From Gemmataceae bacterium (GTDB taxonomy: Bacteria > Planctomycetota > Planctomycetia > Gemmatales > Gemmataceae), in NCBI GenBank assembly GCA_019636445.1, contig JAHBXO010000038.1, positions 1-50,776 on the forward strand: 50,776 bases of DNA, read 5' to 3'. The translations under genes and the position numbers were made by a program. This document shows positions 24,798 to 33,432 of the stretch, in pieces. The notes beneath the pieces were generated by a model that saw only the letters and a list, made by a program, of their open reading frames with translations, was not told where the DNA came from and searched no databases. Each line of letters opens with the position of its first letter. Position 1 is the first letter of the stretch.

Positions 24798-25559
24798 ATG
24801 CGTCGCGTGCTGTTCGTCATCTGTTTCCTTGCCGCCGGCGTCGCCGTCGGGCAGGAGAAGAAACCGGCCGACCCGAAGAAAGCCGAACCCAAGAAGGCGG
24901 CGCCGAAGGCCGCGCCGGTCGTGCCCCCCAAGACGGGCGAAAGCGAAACGATCAAACTCTTCGACGGCAAAACGCTCGAAGGATGGGAGGGCTACGAAGA
25001 CCTCTGGAGCGTCAAGGACGGCGTAATCGTGTCCAAGAACACCAAGCCGCTGAAATACAGCACATACCTCCTCACGAAGAAAAAGTTCAGCGACTTCCGC
25101 ATCACCTTCGCATGCAAGCTGCTGCCCGGTTCCGAAATGCACTCGGGCGTGTCGTTCTGGGGCGAAGTGTGGCCGAAGGCCGATGGCAAAGTGGTTGACG
25201 TGAAGACCGACCGCAGCGAGTACACCTACAAGGGCCACCTCGTTATGTTCCCATCGGGCTACGGCATGTACGACCTGTTCGGCCGCAACGGCCTCGGCGT
25301 CGACAATAAGCCCGCGCTCAAGGTGAACAAGCAGCACGACTGGAACGAGATCGAAGTGCTGGCGCAGGGCAACCGCGTTCGCGTCGCCGTCAACGGCGCC
25401 GCCGTGGTCGACTGGCGCGACCCGCAACCGGACCGGATCAAGGAAGGCCCGATCGGCCTGCAACTGCACTCCCTGAACGGTCCCCAGGAACTCCACTGGA
25501 AAGGACTCGTGCTGGAGACCTTCCCGAAGGTCGACGAACTGACGACGGTGAAGAAGTAA
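24798..25559 (+). CDS. DUF1080 (3-keto-disaccharide hydrolase-type) secreted protein
   Basis: 253 residues. A Sec signal peptide (MRRVLFVICFLAAGVAVGQE) is followed by a Lys/Pro/Ala-rich linker of about 30 residues. The DUF1080 jelly-roll domain then begins with the classical IKLFDGKTLEGWEGYEDLWS. LWSVKDGVIVS, MHSGVSFWGE, WNEIEVLAQGNRVRVAVNG and EGPIGLQLHS are further family signatures. The fold is a concanavalin-like glycoside-binding/hydrolase fold; some members cleave 3-keto-glycosides. It probably acts on sugars in the periplasm or at the surface. Pairs of 33-nt dyad repeats separate it from the next gene. Confidence 0.9.
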   Translation: MRRVLFVICFLAAGVAVGQEKKPADPKKAEPKKAAPKAAPVVPPKTGESETIKLFDGKTLEGWEGYEDLWSVKDGVIVSKNTKPLKYSTYLLTKKKFSDFRITFACKLLPGSEMHSGVSFWGEVWPKADGKVVDVKTDRSEYTYKGHLVMFPSGYGMYDLFGRNGLGVDNKPALKVNKQHDWNEIEVLAQGNRVRVAVNGAAVVDWRDPQPDRIKEGPIGLQLHSLNGPQELHWKGLVLETFPKVDELTTVKK

Positions 25560-25566
25560 TATTGCC

Positions 25567-25645
25567 AACTTCCGAAGACCGGCTTCGACTTCGGAAGTCC
25601 CGCGGATCGATCGACTTCCGAAGTCGAAGCCGGACTTCGGAAGTT
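25567..25645. repeat. Two inverted copies of the 33-nt dyad repeat
   Basis: Copy 1 at 25567-25599 and copy 2 at 25613-25645 are reverse complements of each other with one difference. Each copy is itself an imperfect palindrome with ends acttccgaag and cttcggaagt. Thirteen bases separate them. The same repeat recurs at 32921, 33003 and 33396. Confidence 0.9.
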
Positions 25646-25685
25646 GATGTGGTAGTCGGTTCCCTCCCCCGTTTCGGACATTCCC

Positions 25686-26567
25686 ATGCGAACGCTTCTC
25701 CCGCTCGCGCTGTTCTTGTCGATCGGCGTCGTTCCGGCCTTCGCCCAGAAGCCGCCGACGGTGCCGGACTCGGTGGTATTCGAAACGGGGATCGAATACT
25801 CGAACGCCGACGGACAGCACCTGCAACTGAACCTCGCGCTGCCCAAGGCGGGCGAAGGCCCCTTCCCCGCCGTTGTCTGCATCCACGGCGGCGGATTCCG
25901 TGCCGGTAAGCGCGAGGGCTACGACGCGCTCTGCCTCAAACTCGCGCAGAATGGTTATGTCGCCGTCACGGTCAGCTATCGGCTGGCTCCGAAATACCAG
26001 TTTCCCGCCGCCGTCCACGACGTGAAGGCCGCCGTCCGCTGGCTCCGCGCCAACGCCGCGAAATACAAGGTGGACCCAGAGCGGATCGGCACGACCGGCG
26101 GCTCCGCCGGCGGGCACCTCGCGCAGTTCCTCGGCGTCACCGCCGGCGTGAAGGAATTCGAAGGCGATGGCGGCCACGCCGACCGGTCCAGCCGCGTGAA
26201 GTGCGTCGTCAACGTCTACGGCCCCAGCGATTTCACGAAGTCCTACGGTAAGTCCGTGGACGCCGCCGAAGTCCTGCCGCTGTTCCTGGGAGGCAACCTC
26301 GAAACGGCGAAGAAAGCCCATATCCGATCCAGCCCGCTGAACTGGGTGACGCCAAATGCCGCGCCCACGCTGTGCATCCACGGCACCGAGGACAAGTATG
26401 TGGCCCACGAACAGGCCATGTGGATCGTGGACCGTTTGAAGTCCGCGGGTGTCGAGGCCGAGTTGCTGACGCTTGACGGCGCCGGCCACGGATTCAAGGG
26501 AAAAGACGCCGAAACGGCCGAGAAGGCGTTGATGGCGTTCTTCGATAAACATCTGAAGTCGAAGTAA
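25686..26567 (+). CDS. Secreted alpha/beta hydrolase (esterase/lipase family)
   Basis: 293 residues. The signal peptide is MRTLLPLALFLSIGVVPAFA with cleavage before QK. The oxyanion-hole motif HGGGF lies at about residues 69-73. The nucleophile elbow is GGSAGG (Ser near residue 139), and the acid and His are expected in CIHGTEDKYV and DGAGHGFKG. The combination fits the hormone-sensitive-lipase/BD-FAE group, enzymes that remove acyl, acetyl or feruloyl groups, often from plant polysaccharides. The substrate cannot be read from sequence. The stop codon is directly followed by the ATG of the next gene, so they are probably cotranscribed. Confidence 0.92.
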   Translation: MRTLLPLALFLSIGVVPAFAQKPPTVPDSVVFETGIEYSNADGQHLQLNLALPKAGEGPFPAVVCIHGGGFRAGKREGYDALCLKLAQNGYVAVTVSYRLAPKYQFPAAVHDVKAAVRWLRANAAKYKVDPERIGTTGGSAGGHLAQFLGVTAGVKEFEGDGGHADRSSRVKCVVNVYGPSDFTKSYGKSVDAAEVLPLFLGGNLETAKKAHIRSSPLNWVTPNAAPTLCIHGTEDKYVAHEQAMWIVDRLKSAGVEAELLTLDGAGHGFKGKDAETAEKALMAFFDKHLKSK

Positions 26568-26990
26568 ATGGGAGTACCGATCGACATGATGGCCATTCCG
26601 ACGATCATCACCGGTCTGATTCTGACCGCAATCGGGAGCTACGGCTACCTGAACGCGACACCGAACGCCGAGGGAAAGGTCAGCCCGACGGCGCTGATCC
26701 CGGCCGTGATCGGCCTGCTAATCCTCATTTGCGGTGCACTGGCATTCAAGGATGGGCTTCGCAAGCACGTGATGCACTTCGCCGCCATGCTCGGCGTGCT
26801 TGGCTTCCTTGGCGGATTCGCACCGCCGATCCGCCAACTCGCCACCGGCAAGGATTTGAATCTCGCTGCGCCCGCCGCCGTCGCCGGACTGGCGATGGCG
26901 GCCGTCTGCGCCGTCTTCGTGGCGCTGTGCGTGCGCTCGTTCATCGCGGCGCGCAAGGCACGGGAAGCGCGCGAGGCCGGCGCGGCATGA
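26568..26990 (+). CDS. Small integral membrane protein, about four spans
   Basis: 140 residues. The ATG directly abuts the stop of the esterase gene; an internal ATG at 26586 (MMAIPTIITG) is an alternative start. Hydrophobic segments are found near residues 9-27 (IPTIITGLILTAIGSYGYL), 42-61 (ALIPAVIGLLILICGALAF), 68-85 (VMHFAAMLGVLGFLGGF) and 104-125 (APAAVAGLAMAAVCAVFVAL). The C-terminus is basic and probably cytoplasmic. I do not recognise a characterised family. Its end overlaps the start of the DUF1559 gene by four bases (ATGA). Confidence 0.8.
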   Translation: MGVPIDMMAIPTIITGLILTAIGSYGYLNATPNAEGKVSPTALIPAVIGLLILICGALAFKDGLRKHVMHFAAMLGVLGFLGGFAPPIRQLATGKDLNLAAPAAVAGLAMAAVCAVFVALCVRSFIAARKAREAREAGAA

Positions 26991-27811
26991 CGCGGCGCAT
27001 TCTCGGCGTCCTCCTCGCCGCCGGCTTCCTCGTCGTCGGCTTCGGCCTGCTCGTCACGGCGCTCGTGCGCCAACGCGCCGACGCCGACAAGGAGACGGTG
27101 AAGCGCAACCTGATGGAACTCGGCCAGTTCGCCGCGCGCTATCACGAGGCGGAGGCCGGCAAGAAGAAGTTGCCGGAGATCGCCGTCGTCCCGCCAGCGA
27201 CGGTGTTGCCATCGAAGTTCCCGCCCGACGAACGATTGAGTTGGGCCGTAGCGATGCTGCCGTTCCTCGATCAGAAGCGGCAGAAGACCGACGGATTGAT
27301 CAAGCTCATCGATCCCAACCTCGCCTGGAACGACGGGGGGAACGCCGAGGCGGCGAAGACGCGGCTGCGCGTGCTGCTCTGTCCGGCCGCGCCGCCGGAG
27401 TTTCGCGACGACGAGCCGGTCGTCACGCAGATCGTCGGCATCGCGGGCGTCGGCGCGGACGCGGCCGCCCTTCCCTTCGATTCTCCGCTCGCCGGCAGCT
27501 TCCGCTACGACGGCGCCACGCCGCTCGGCGCGTTCCCGGACGGCACCAGCAACACCCTGCTCTTCGGCGAGACGAACCGCGAACTCGGCCCGTGGATCCG
27601 CGGCGGCCCGTCGACCGTACGCGGTCTGGATCGTGACTTGCCCGTCATCGGCACAAATGCGCAATTCGGCGGAATACACATCGGCGGCGCTTGGTTCGGC
27701 TTCGCCGACGGCGGCGCACGCTTCCTGAACGAACGGATCGAACCGAGGGTGCTCTTTGCTCTCGCCACCCGCGCCGGTGGACCCGACGAGGCGATCGCGA
27801 TCGCCGAATGA
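26987..27811 (+). CDS. DUF1559 protein (pilin-like, H-x9-DG)
   Basis: 274 residues, ATG overlapping the upstream stop in ATGA. One N-terminal membrane segment (ILGVLLAAGFLVVGFGLLVT) is followed by a soluble domain. NLMELGQFAARYHEAEAGKK fits the helix that follows the pilin-like span. PLGAFPDGTSNTLLFGET is the core DUF1559 motif. HIGGAWFGFADGGARFLNE contains the H-x9-DG signature exactly. Proteins of this planctomycete-expanded family resemble type II secretion/type IV pilin-like proteins; their role is not settled. This copy is shorter than usual and lacks a clear prepilin peptidase cleavage motif. It converges with dsbD with a single base between the two stops. Confidence 0.88.
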   Translation: MTRRILGVLLAAGFLVVGFGLLVTALVRQRADADKETVKRNLMELGQFAARYHEAEAGKKKLPEIAVVPPATVLPSKFPPDERLSWAVAMLPFLDQKRQKTDGLIKLIDPNLAWNDGGNAEAAKTRLRVLLCPAAPPEFRDDEPVVTQIVGIAGVGADAAALPFDSPLAGSFRYDGATPLGAFPDGTSNTLLFGETNRELGPWIRGGPSTVRGLDRDLPVIGTNAQFGGIHIGGAWFGFADGGARFLNERIEPRVLFALATRAGGPDEAIAIAE

Positions 27812-27812
27812 A

Positions 27813-29876
27813 TCACTTCGCCAGCGGCTTCCGCAGGAACGCGGCGAACGCGGCCGGGTCGTTGATCTTGCTCTCCTCGTAGATGTCCACGACTCGCGTC
27901 CGGCCGTTCGGTAGTGGTTCGAGGATCATGTACAGCGGAAGCCGTTCGTCGCCGCCGGTGGACGCCCGCTGGAAGTCCTGGTTCACGCGGGCCTCATCTT
28001 CGCGTTGCGCGAGCGTTCGTGGGATCGTAAAGAATTCGCCGGGCACTTCGTCCGTGTAGAGTTGAGCGAGGGAATACCGCCGGAGGGTCGCGTCGATCTC
28101 TCTGATGGGAAAGACGTTGTGTTCGTTCAACCGGCAGTTCGTGCAGGTCTTGCCCGTGAAGTCGACGAAAACGAGCGAGCGGCCGTCGGTCCCCTTGCGG
28201 GCCGCCTCGATCGCGCCGGGAAGGTCGCTGGACCACGGGAGGTCCTTTCCGCCCCCGGAGGACGATTCCGGCAGCAAAAAGGATTCGATCCACGCGTAGA
28301 CGACGCTCGTCGGCCGCTGGTTCTGGCCTTCGTTCGTCTTGAACAAGCCCGGTGCGAGGTGCATGGCCAGCCAGAAGAACACGAGTGCCCACATCAGCCG
28401 GCCGACGCCGATCGTCGGCTTCTCCTCGTCGTGCGGCAGGCGGAAGACGTTCAAGAGGTACAGACCGCAGACGATCGCGGCGACGATGGTGCCCGCGAGG
28501 CAGACGTCGAACGTGAAATACTGTGTCGGCGAGAGCAAGCGCAGTTCGGCGGTTCGGAAGAACTTCAGGGCCGCGGCGACCTCGACGAAGCCCATGACGG
28601 CCTTGATCGTGTCCAGCCAGCCGCCGGACTTTGGCAGCTTGCGGATGAGCGCCGGGAAGAGGGCGAGCAGGAAGAACGGCGAAGCGAACGCGGCCGAGAA
28701 GGCGAACGCGCCGAGCGCGAGCTGCGCCGTGCCGAACTGGCCGGAGGCGGCGAACCCCGCGAACCCGCCGAGGAACGGTGCGACGCACGTGAAGCTGACG
28801 ATGCTGAACGCGAGCGCGCCGAAGACGGTGCCGACGAGGCCGCCGGCGCCGCGCCGCTTCTCGGTGTAGCGGAGCAGGAAGCCGGGCAGCGCGATGTCGT
28901 ACATGCCGAATAGCGAGAGTGCGAAGAAGATCAGCAGTGCGCCGAGGCCGATGTTCATCCACGGATTCACGGAGAGGTCGCGGAAGACCTGGAGCACGAA
29001 GAGCGCCGCCACGCCGATGACGACGACGATCGTGAGCGAGTAGACCGCAGCGAGCTTGAGCACCTCGCGCGGCGACTTGTTCCCCTGCTTCAGGAACAGG
29101 CTCACCGTGATCGGGATCATCGGAAAGACGCAGGGAGTGACGAGCGAAATCCAGCCCCACACGGCGGCGGTGGCGAGGAAGCCCCAGATTTCCGTCGTCG
29201 GCAGCTTCGACTCGCCGCGTTCGAGCGTGGCGAGGACGGCGTCGAGCTTCGCCTTGTACTCTTCGATCGGAAGTCCGACCTTTTTCACCAGTCCGGTCCG
29301 CGCCGGTTCCGCCTTCGGTTCGTCGCTCTTTTCGACCTTCTCCGGCGCGGAGTTCGGCGGGGAGGCTCGCGGACTCGGCGCCGGCGTGGGTGCCGAAACG
29401 CCGCCGGCGACCACTTCCAGTTCCACGATCGGGATCGAAGTCTTCTTCGACTTCAGACAAAGCCCCGGTACGCAAACCTGAATGCTCGATTTCGAGAGAT
29501 CGATTGTCTTCTTTCCCGGCTTCGCGGTCGGTGCCACTTTCGCCTTGAACATCCAGGTCGTCGCCGCGAGATATTTCTCCGCCGGCATTCCTTCCTCGTC
29601 CACGCCCTCGATCGCGCCCGGCGGGTCGTCGTACATCGGGTCGAAGACGAGTTCGCCCGAATCCGGCAGGCGGAAGTTGTTCTTCGCGGAGGTGTACGTC
29701 CAAGCCCCTTCCTTCGGCGAGACGGTCATCGACACCGTCACCGTGTCACCCGGCTTCGCCTTGGCCGGTTCGACCTTTGTTGTGATGTCGGCAACCTCCT
29801 CGAATCGCTTCGGCAGCTTCTGGGCGAAGGCCGGCAGCGCGGCGAACAGCAGGACGAGGAGCGAACGGGACAACAT
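27813..29876 (-). CDS. dsbD: DsbD-type thiol:disulfide interchange protein
   Basis: 687 residues, ATG at 29876 followed by a signal peptide (MLSRSLLVLLFAALPAFAQ). It moves electrons from cytoplasmic thioredoxin across the inner membrane to periplasmic thiol proteins. The N-terminal domain has Cys 135 and Cys 140 (CVPGLC). The membrane domain has the signature TPCVFPMIPITVSLFLKQ and a second half with FTCVAPFLGGFAGF, giving about eight spans. The C-terminal thioredoxin-like domain has a CTNC pair (578-581) in FTGKTCTNCRLNE. A Pro/Ser-rich linker separates the N-terminal domain from the first span. It lies downstream of the EF-hand gene on the same strand, 108 bases away. The abundance of CxxCH proteins nearby fits a role in supplying reduced cysteines for cytochrome c maturation; that link is inference. 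Confidence 0.93.
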   Translation of the reverse strand: MLSRSLLVLLFAALPAFAQKLPKRFEEVADITTKVEPAKAKPGDTVTVSMTVSPKEGAWTYTSAKNNFRLPDSGELVFDPMYDDPPGAIEGVDEEGMPAEKYLAATTWMFKAKVAPTAKPGKKTIDLSKSSIQVCVPGLCLKSKKTSIPIVELEVVAGGVSAPTPAPSPRASPPNSAPEKVEKSDEPKAEPARTGLVKKVGLPIEEYKAKLDAVLATLERGESKLPTTEIWGFLATAAVWGWISLVTPCVFPMIPITVSLFLKQGNKSPREVLKLAAVYSLTIVVVIGVAALFVLQVFRDLSVNPWMNIGLGALLIFFALSLFGMYDIALPGFLLRYTEKRRGAGGLVGTVFGALAFSIVSFTCVAPFLGGFAGFAASGQFGTAQLALGAFAFSAAFASPFFLLALFPALIRKLPKSGGWLDTIKAVMGFVEVAAALKFFRTAELRLLSPTQYFTFDVCLAGTIVAAIVCGLYLLNVFRLPHDEEKPTIGVGRLMWALVFFWLAMHLAPGLFKTNEGQNQRPTSVVYAWIESFLLPESSSGGGKDLPWSSDLPGAIEAARKGTDGRSLVFVDFTGKTCTNCRLNEHNVFPIREIDATLRRYSLAQLYTDEVPGEFFTIPRTLAQREDEARVNQDFQRASTGGDERLPLYMILEPLPNGRTRVVDIYEESKINDPAAFAAFLRKPLAK

Positions 29877-29984
29877 GATAGGCGTTCCGGGAATGCTTCG
29901 ACGAACCGTCCGGGCGACGGCATTGTACATACGAAGGCATAGCCCTGCATCCCGTCATCCCTTACAGGGAGGATGATCGACGTG

Positions 29985-31568
29985 TCACTTCGCCTTGGCT
30001 TCGGTGGGGGAAATCAGCCCGTCGCCGTCGGTGTCGAGTTTCCGGAAGAGTTCGAGTGGGCCGAGGAATTCCCTGCGGGACACGTCGCCATCACCGTTGC
30101 GATCCATTTTGACGAACCAGGCCGGCCCTTCGGCAGGCGCGGCGCGGGTCGGCGGGGCAGCCATCGTTTCGACGAAGCCGCGGGGTGACTCCGGGTTCGC
30201 GAACATGCGGAGGCCGGAGGAAGTCGATTGGATCGCGAGGAGGCGGGGCACGTCGGCCTTGGCGAGCGCGCCGTCGGGTCCGACGATCGATTTCGCGATC
30301 GCCGGCAAGGTCGCCAGTTCGCGCGGCGAGAGTTGTCCGTCGTTGTTTGCGTCGACCAGTTCAAAGAGGCCACGTCCGCGATCGACCACCGCGAAGGCGG
30401 CACGGCAGTTGGCGAGCGCCGTAAGCACCGCGAGCGACGCCTCGAGTTCCTTCTCAGTCAGCGCGTCGTCGCCGTCGCGGTCGAGGAAGGCGAAGGCGCC
30501 GGCGAGGGCGGGCTGGTCCTTGAGGCTCGCCTTGGCGACGCGGCCGTCCTTCGCGAGGGCCTTGAAACCGGCGCGGATCTGGTAGGCGGTGGCGGTCCAT
30601 TCGCCGACGCCCGCGCCGGTGGGGGCGGCGACGTCGAAGCGCGTTCCACCGACGGCGGTGGCGCCGGTTGGGTACGCGGTGGATTTCGTCGGGTCGATGG
30701 CAAGCCGAACGTCGACGGCGAAGAGCGGCTTTGCGGCAAGCCAGGCGAGGAGTTCGTCGGTGTCGAGCGAGTCGTTGGCGTCGCGGTCGAATTCGGCGAA
30801 CGGCTTCTCGCCCATGCCGAGTTCGGCTCGCGAAAGCGTGGTGGCCTTCGGCTTGCCTCGCGCGGCGAGGAGTTGCTTGACGGCAGGCAAGCCGACGCCG
30901 GTAAGGAGCAGGAAATCGGCCGAGTTGGCTTCGACCGGTTCGGGCGCGGGCCGCCGGCCGGGCTGCGCGAACGGGCGTGCGGGCGGAATGCTGCGGGACG
31001 TCAGTTCCGCGGCGGTCAGCCATTCGTCCTCATTGACGTCGAGAATGGCGAGGCGGTCGCGCGCGGCGCCGAGTTCGGCGGGGGAGAGTTTCCCGTCGCC
31101 GTCGGCGTCGAGGTGTTTGAAGAGGGCATTCGTCAGCGCGGCCGCGTCGTCCCGCGCGGCCTGGAACGAGACTTCGACCGGTCCGAACCCGGCGGTCTTG
31201 AGCGCCGCGGCGAACGCCGCCTTGTCGACGGCGTCGGCGTCGCGCTCGAACTTCAATCGACCGGCGAGGTCCGACTCGGCGAACGCCGCGGCCGGATCGT
31301 TGCGCCGCCGGCCCGACTGCTGGCCCAGCACGGCGCGTTCCTTCTCGTCGAGCTTGCCATTCCCGTCGCGGTCGAGGTAGTCGAAGAACTTGTCGACGGC
31401 GGCGGTCCAGACAGGTCCGACCGGTTTGCCATCGAAGGTGGGGCGCAACTCGACGACGCCCGGCGCGCCGGCGGCGAAGTAAGCGAAGCGCGCGACGTCT
31501 TCGGCGCGAGCCGACGACAACGCGCATCCCATCCCCGCGATCGCGGCGAACGCGACGAAATGGTTCAT
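29985..31568 (-). CDS. Secreted EF-hand calcium-binding protein, about seven EF-hands
   Basis: 527 residues, ATG at 31566-31568 overlapping the stop of the DUF1501 gene by four bases. A signal peptide is present (NHFVAFAAIAGMGCALSSARA), and the Cys suggests a possible lipoprotein, although the usual lipobox is not evident. EF-hand-like loops: DYLDRDGNGKLDEKE, HLDADGDGKLSPAE, DRDANDSLDTDE, FLDRDGDDALTEKE, VDANNDGQLSPRE, MDRNGDGDVSRRE and LDTDGDGLISPTEA. At least five have the full DxDxDG pattern. The order DUF1549/DUF1553, DUF1501, EF-hand protein is a recurring planctomycete grouping. It is likely a periplasmic calcium-responsive partner of the DUF1501 protein. The protein ends shortly after the last loop (TEAKAK). 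Confidence 0.88.
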   Translation of the reverse strand: MNHFVAFAAIAGMGCALSSARAEDVARFAYFAAGAPGVVELRPTFDGKPVGPVWTAAVDKFFDYLDRDGNGKLDEKERAVLGQQSGRRRNDPAAAFAESDLAGRLKFERDADAVDKAAFAAALKTAGFGPVEVSFQAARDDAAALTNALFKHLDADGDGKLSPAELGAARDRLAILDVNEDEWLTAAELTSRSIPPARPFAQPGRRPAPEPVEANSADFLLLTGVGLPAVKQLLAARGKPKATTLSRAELGMGEKPFAEFDRDANDSLDTDELLAWLAAKPLFAVDVRLAIDPTKSTAYPTGATAVGGTRFDVAAPTGAGVGEWTATAYQIRAGFKALAKDGRVAKASLKDQPALAGAFAFLDRDGDDALTEKELEASLAVLTALANCRAAFAVVDRGRGLFELVDANNDGQLSPRELATLPAIAKSIVGPDGALAKADVPRLLAIQSTSSGLRMFANPESPRGFVETMAAPPTRAAPAEGPAWFVKMDRNGDGDVSRREFLGPLELFRKLDTDGDGLISPTEAKAK

Positions 31569-32884
31569 GCCAGCACCTCGGTGACGGGCACGGCGGCCTG
31601 ATCGACGATGCGGATCGGGCGGTTGACGTTCGACATGTTCTGCTTGGTGAAATCGATGCCGAGCGCCTTGCACAGCGTGGCGAGCAGGTCGGGCACGGCG
31701 GTGGGGCGTTCCTCCACTTTGGTTCCGCCGGCATTCGTCTTGCCGACGGCTTGCCCGCCTTGGATTCCGCCGCCGGCGAGCACGGCGGACCAGGCATCCG
31801 GGAAGTGATCGCGGCCGCGCTGGGCGTTGATCTTCGGCGTGCGGCCGAACTCGCCCATCCAGACGACGGTGGTGGTGTCCAACAGGCCTCGATTCTTCAG
31901 GTCCGCCATCAAGGTGGCCCACGCAGGGTCGAGCACGCCGCAGAGGTTCTTGACGGCGTCGAAGTTCTGGGCGTGAGTGTCCCAGCCGTCGAGGGTGACT
32001 TCGACGAACGGCACGCCGCGCTCGACGAGCCGGCGGGCGAGGAGGCAGCCCTGGCCGAAGAGGTTTCGGCCATATTGGTCGCGGAGTTCCTTCTTCTCGT
32101 CGCCGAGGTCGAACGCCTTCGCGGTCTCGGGCTTCATGAGACGCACGGCGGCTTCGTAGGCGTTTTTGTGGCTCTCGGTGGCGATGCCGGGCCGATCACC
32201 GACGAAGCCGGCTTCGAGGTCGTTGAGCAGGTCCAGGCGCTTTCCGGCCTGATCGCCGTCGACGCCGGCGTGCCGGCCGAGGTTCTGCACCCGCAGGAGC
32301 GCGTCGGCGTTGTCGGGGCCGTTGCCGGCGCCGACGCGGGCGGCCTGCCCGTCCGCCACGATCAGCGGCGAGAACTGCGGACCGAGGAAGCCGGGGCCGA
32401 AGGCGTTCTGCGCGAGGAATCGCTGCGGAGCGATGCTCACGAACGGCGGCAGGTCCACGCCTTCGCGGCGGAGTTCCTTCGCCACGAGCGCACCGAGGGC
32501 CGGGAAGTCGATGGCACCCTGCGGCAGCGTGCCGGTGCGCATGAGGTAGGTGGCGCGTCCGTGGTCCCCTTCCTTCGTGGACATGCCGCGGAGGACGGCC
32601 ACCGACTTCGCGTGTTCGGCGAACTTCGGCAGGTGTTCGCCGAACTTCAGGCCCGGCGCGGCGGTGGCGATCTCCTTGTAAGGGCCGCCGTTGGCGTGGC
32701 CGGGCTTCAGGTCGAAGAGGTCGATGGTGGCCGGCCCGCCGGACATCCAGAGGAGGATGCAGGACCGTTTGGGCTTTTGGTTGGCGGCCGCGCGCGCCAG
32801 GGGCGCGAGCCAGCCGGAGACGGACGCGGCGGTCGCGAGCCGGAGCGCGTCGCGGCGCGAGAACAGCGAATCGATGCGGGACAT
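31565..32884 (-). CDS. DUF1501 domain protein with Tat-type signal
   Basis: 439 residues, ATG at 32884. The N-terminus has SRRDALRLATAASVSGWLAP, a twin-arginine signal, so the folded protein is exported. DUF1501 motifs are CILLWMSGGPATIDLFDLKP, FVEVTLDGWDTHAQNF and VVWMGEFGRTPKINAQRGRD followed by HFPDAWSAVLAGGG. It shares the alkaline phosphatase-like fold of the copy at 12738. It overlaps the EF-hand gene and lies downstream of the DUF1549/DUF1553 gene, the usual partner of DUF1501 proteins. The leader (32885-33110) holds two dyad repeats and a probable weak terminator-like structure. The biochemical role of the DUF1549/DUF1553/DUF1501 set is not known. Confidence 0.92.
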   Translation of the reverse strand: MSRIDSLFSRRDALRLATAASVSGWLAPLARAAANQKPKRSCILLWMSGGPATIDLFDLKPGHANGGPYKEIATAAPGLKFGEHLPKFAEHAKSVAVLRGMSTKEGDHGRATYLMRTGTLPQGAIDFPALGALVAKELRREGVDLPPFVSIAPQRFLAQNAFGPGFLGPQFSPLIVADGQAARVGAGNGPDNADALLRVQNLGRHAGVDGDQAGKRLDLLNDLEAGFVGDRPGIATESHKNAYEAAVRLMKPETAKAFDLGDEKKELRDQYGRNLFGQGCLLARRLVERGVPFVEVTLDGWDTHAQNFDAVKNLCGVLDPAWATLMADLKNRGLLDTTTVVWMGEFGRTPKINAQRGRDHFPDAWSAVLAGGGIQGGQAVGKTNAGGTKVEERPTAVPDLLATLCKALGIDFTKQNMSNVNRPIRIVDQAAVPVTEVLA

Positions 32885-32920
32885 GGAACTCCTCCGGTCA
32901 GTGGTTCGGTGTTCGGGTCC

Positions 32921-33035
32921 GACTTCCGAAGTCCGGTTTCGACTTCGGAAGTCGCTTTGTTCCGTTGCTTTGGACATCCTCTTTCGGCCATTCCCAAGAT
33001 TCGACTTTCCGAAGTCGAAGCCGGACTTCGGAAAC
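32921..33035. repeat. 33-nt dyad repeat, copies 3 and 4
   Basis: Copy 3 at 32921-32953 (ends gacttccgaag and cttcggaagtc) and copy 4 at 33003-33035 (with one inserted t after gactt and a diverged last few bases) are in opposite orientation. About 50 bases separate them. They lie between the small cysteine-rich gene and the DUF1501 gene. Confidence 0.88.
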
Positions 33036-33110
33036 GGTCCAGTGCGTCGTCTGAAGGCGTGTCGGGCCTCATTAAGCATCGGCCCGAGACTACAAATCCG
33101 GCGCAATGGA

Positions 33111-33374
33111 CTATTCGTCCGATCCGTGTGGAATCCGCCCTTTCAAATCCAATGCCGCCACCCAACGTTCGTTGATCCCCAATAATGGCTCGACTGAATC
33201 GTCGATGTAGTCTTCGACCGCCGCCCGCTCTACTTCGTTCAATTCAAGTACCTTCAAGATGCAACCACACGAGACCAGTTGACCAAGGCAGAAAGGGCAT
33301 CGCTCCTTCGAGCAAAATCGTTCATGGAATTCGCACGGCGCCGTTCCGCAATCGGTGCAAGTTTGTTTCGTCAT
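33111..33374 (-). CDS. Small cysteine-rich protein, probable zinc-binding
   Basis: 87 residues, ATG at 33374. Eight Cys occur in the first 38 residues (6, 9, 14, 21, 26, 29, 36, 38) with His 17: CTDCGTAPC, ERFCSKERCPFC and SCGC. This looks like one or two zinc-binding knuckles. The second half is acidic and helical (VLELNEVERAAVEDYIDD, then a short tail). I do not recognise a family. It has no signal peptide and so is probably cytoplasmic. It sits between DUF1549/DUF1553 and DUF1501 genes that normally adjoin. Copies of the 33-nt repeat lie on both sides (33396-33428 upstream, 32921-33035 downstream), so it may be an inserted cassette. Confidence 0.7.
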   Translation of the reverse strand: MTKQTCTDCGTAPCEFHERFCSKERCPFCLGQLVSCGCILKVLELNEVERAAVEDYIDDSVEPLLGINERWVAALDLKGRIPHGSDE

Positions 33375-33395
33375 GATTCGCACCCTACGACAATC

Positions 33396-33428
33396 GACTT
33401 CCGAAGTCGAAGCCGGACTTCGGAAGTC
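33396..33428. repeat. 33-nt dyad repeat, copy 5
   Basis: A consensus copy: gacttccgaag at the left end and cttcggaagtc at the right end with gtcgaagccgga between them. It lies between the stop of the DUF1549/DUF1553 gene (33433) and the ATG of the cysteine-rich gene (33374). On this position it would form a hairpin in the transcript. Confidence 0.9.
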
Positions 33429-33432
33429 GGGG

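Noticed and set aside
28005..28913. Plus-strand open frame inside dsbD
   Set aside because: It is rich in Arg, Glu and Ala, lacks motifs and is antisense to the conserved DsbD membrane domain.
32921..33428. Possible CRISPR array from the repeated 33-nt unit
   Set aside because: Only three copies here, in mixed orientation and with irregular spacing (about 50 and 360 bases), and no cas genes. The units are dyads typical of dispersed intergenic repeats.
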